From positions 1-24,685 of the forward strand of contig CAUPUB010000028.1 of the NCBI GenBank assembly GCA_963514535.1: DNA of 24,685 nt, given 5' to 3'. This document shows positions 23,460-24,685 of this stretch, in pieces (positions within the stretch are counted from its first letter, which is position 1; every line of letters begins with the position of its first letter). Origin of the DNA: CAJPSE01 sp963514535. GTDB taxonomy: Bacteria > Synergistota > Synergistia > Synergistales > Aminobacteriaceae. Below the pieces are notes generated by a model. That model was not told the DNA's origin. It ran no database searches and worked only from the letters and a program-made list of their open reading frames with translations. Both the position numbers and the translations under genes were made by a program.

Positions 23460-24470
23460 TTAGGCCACGCCGGCCTTCAGGAGCTCGTGGATGTGCACCA
23501 TCCCCACGGGGCGGCCGTCCTCGACGGCCACGAGCACGCTGATCTCCATGCGCTCCATGACGCGCACGGCCTCGGCGGCCAGGCTGTCCGGGGCGATGGT
23601 CCTGGGGTTGGGGGTCATCGCCTCCTCGATGGGAACCCGGAAGGCCTCGGCCCCCCTCCTCTCCATCAGACGCCGCAGGTCCCCGTCGGTGAAGATGCCG
23701 ATCAGCCCGCCCCGTTCGTCCACGACGCAGGTGGCCCCGTAGTTCTTGCTGGTGATGGCGAAGAGCGCTTCCCTCACGGGAACGCCGCGCCGCACCACGG
23801 GCAGCTGGTCGGGGCCGCCCATGACGTCCCGGACCCGCGTCAGGAGACGCCGTCCCAGGGCTCCTCCCGGGTGGAACAGGGCAAAATCCTCGCGGCGCAG
23901 GCCGCGCAGCTGCGTCACCATCGCGGCCAGGGCGTCCCCGATCACGAGCTGCAGCGTCGTGCTGCTCATGGGGGCGAGCTGCAGGGGGTCGCCCTCCCGC
24001 TCCACCCCGGAGTCGATGACGATGTCCGAGTGCTGCGCCAGGGGAGAGTCCAGACCTCCGGTCACGGCGATCATCGTCGCCCCGATCCTGCGGAAATGGG
24101 GCAGAAGGGCCAGAACCTCACTCGTCGTCCCGCTGTTGCTGACGAAGAGCCCCACGTCCTCGCTGCGGACCATCCCCAGGTCCCCGTGGGAGCCCTCGGC
24201 GGCGTGGAGAAAGAAGGAAGGGGTGCCCAGAGAGGCCAGGGTCGCCGAGATCTTGCGTCCCACGTGCCCGGATTTGCCCAACCCGACGACGACGACGCGC
24301 CCCGAACATCCGTAGAGGGCCCTTGCCGCCCGGACCAGCTCGGGTCCCATCCGCTCCGCGGCGCGTAGCAGCTCCGCGGCCTCGGTGCGGATGAGTTCCC
24401 TGCCGGAACGCAGCAGGTCCTCGTCCGAGAAGCTCTCCCCGGGACGCTCACACGGCAGGACGGCGCTCAT
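23460..24470 (-). CDS. kdsD: Arabinose-5-phosphate isomerase KdsD (KpsF/GutQ family)
   Basis: This enzyme converts ribulose 5-phosphate to arabinose 5-phosphate, the first step of Kdo synthesis. The 336-residue product has an SIS isomerase domain (VVGLGKSGHVGRKIS, FLHAAEGSHGDLGM, SNSGTTSEVLALLPH) followed by two CBS domains: the first around VRDVMGGPDQLP through IGIFTDGDLRRL, the second from EEAMTPNPRTI to GMVHIHELLKAG. This is the standard KdsD architecture and length. The ATG overlaps the kdsA stop (ATGA), and AGGAGA lies 7 nt upstream within kdsA. The CBS pair may bind a nucleotide-type regulator; that is family knowledge, not seen here. Confidence 0.95.
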   Translation of the reverse strand: MSAVLPCERPGESFSDEDLLRSGRELIRTEAAELLRAAERMGPELVRAARALYGCSGRVVVVGLGKSGHVGRKISATLASLGTPSFFLHAAEGSHGDLGMVRSEDVGLFVSNSGTTSEVLALLPHFRRIGATMIAVTGGLDSPLAQHSDIVIDSGVEREGDPLQLAPMSSTTLQLVIGDALAAMVTQLRGLRREDFALFHPGGALGRRLLTRVRDVMGGPDQLPVVRRGVPVREALFAITSKNYGATCVVDERGGLIGIFTDGDLRRLMERRGAEAFRVPIEEAMTPNPRTIAPDSLAAEAVRVMERMEISVLVAVEDGRPVGMVHIHELLKAGVA

Positions 24471-24685
24471 CGTGCTTCTCCTGCCGCGGTGCGGTGGGCG
24501 TTGTGAATGGCGAGCACCTGGTCGAGAAAGGCGCCCATCTCGCTCAGGGGGATCATGTTCGGGCCGTCGCTTCGGGCGTCCTCGGGGGAGGGATGCGTTT
24601 CGACGAAGAGCGCGTCGATCCCGACGGCCGCCGCCGCCCGGGCGAGCGGCGGCCGTCGGGATCGACGCGCTCTTCGTCGAAACGC
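24467..24685 (-). CDS. kdsA: 2-dehydro-3-deoxyphosphooctonate aldolase KdsA, C-terminal part only (cut by right edge)
   Basis: The minus-strand frame ending at 24467 reads LARAAAAVGIDALFVETHPS, then SDGPNMIPLSEM and LDQVLAIHN. The ETHP and SDGPNM blocks are hallmarks of KdsA, which condenses arabinose 5-phosphate with phosphoenolpyruvate to Kdo 8-phosphate. Only the last 60 or so codons are usable. Upstream of about 24645 the sequence is an exact inverted copy of 24595-24634. The in-frame peptide there becomes Arg-rich (RRRARRSRRPP), which is unlike KdsA, so the terminal 40 bases are probably artefact. The stop overlaps kdsD by 4 nt, giving a kdsA-kdsD-kdsB operon. Confidence 0.88.
   Translation of the reverse strand, partial: AFRRRARRSRRPPLARAAAAVGIDALFVETHPSPEDARSDGPNMIPLSEMGAFLDQVLAIHNAHRTAAGEAR
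24595..24685. repeat. 40-bp perfect inverted repeat ending at the window edge
   Basis: Arm 24595-24634 is the exact reverse complement of arm 24646-24685, with an 11-nt spacer (24635-24645) that is itself nearly palindromic (CGCCCGGGCG). It lies inside kdsA, and the outer arm breaks the expected protein. A fold-back (chimeric) read end at the contig tip is the most likely cause; a real hairpin is a less likely alternative. Confidence 0.9.

Noticed and set aside
24595..24685. Hairpin telomere or transposon end
   Set aside because: No transposase or resolvase gene is near, and the outer arm disrupts kdsA; a contig-tip fold-back explains it better.

Overview
The window looks like a GC-rich contig from a Gram-negative (diderm) bacterium. 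The Kdo and heptose genes imply lipopolysaccharide. The recA sequence and the miaA-ispH-S1 gene order suggest a Synergistota-like lineage to me; this is recalled resemblance, not a computed placement. No rRNA, tRNA, CRISPR array, insertion sequence or phage gene was seen.

Layout. (1) 1-5264: a divergently transcribed secreted-protein gene cut by the left edge (minus strand), then plus-strand housekeeping genes miaA, ispH, a five-S1-domain protein (RpsA-like) and recA. (2) 5355-17082: a five-gene plus-strand accessory operon placed directly behind recA. It encodes a SNF2-type helicase with a C-terminal DUF3883/Mrr-like nuclease-fold region, a DUF1156 DNA methyltransferase, an ABC-type AAA ATPase overlapping a DUF4276 (TOPRIM-like) protein, and a DUF499 ATPase with an N-terminal Swt1-like HEPN domain. 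Helicase, methylase and DUF499 ATPase together match the Hma (helicase-methylase-ATPase) / DISARM-related class of anti-phage systems as I remember it. The ATPase-DUF4276 pair is a second, nested defence-like module of lower GC content. (3) 17239-24685: minus-strand lipopolysaccharide genes, in transcription order kdsA (cut by the right edge), kdsD, kdsB, two tandem GT8 glycosyltransferases, a gene remnant, a GT9 heptosyltransferase-like gene, and hldE fused to a DUF488 domain.

How the parts work together. KdsD, KdsA and KdsB make and activate Kdo. HldE makes ADP-heptose precursor, GT9 would transfer heptose, and the GT8 enzymes would add hexoses to the core. The defence operon probably marks self DNA with the methylase and attacks unmarked DNA with the translocase/nuclease and the DUF499 ATPase. 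The nested ATPase/TOPRIM and HEPN parts offer abortive or RNA-targeting back-up. These mechanisms are inferred from domains.

The best leads are the composite defence operon, the GC mosaic inside the methylase specificity region, the HldE-DUF488 fusion, the 92%-identical 5' ends of the two GT8 genes, and a 40-bp perfect inverted repeat at the right edge that is probably an assembly fold-back.
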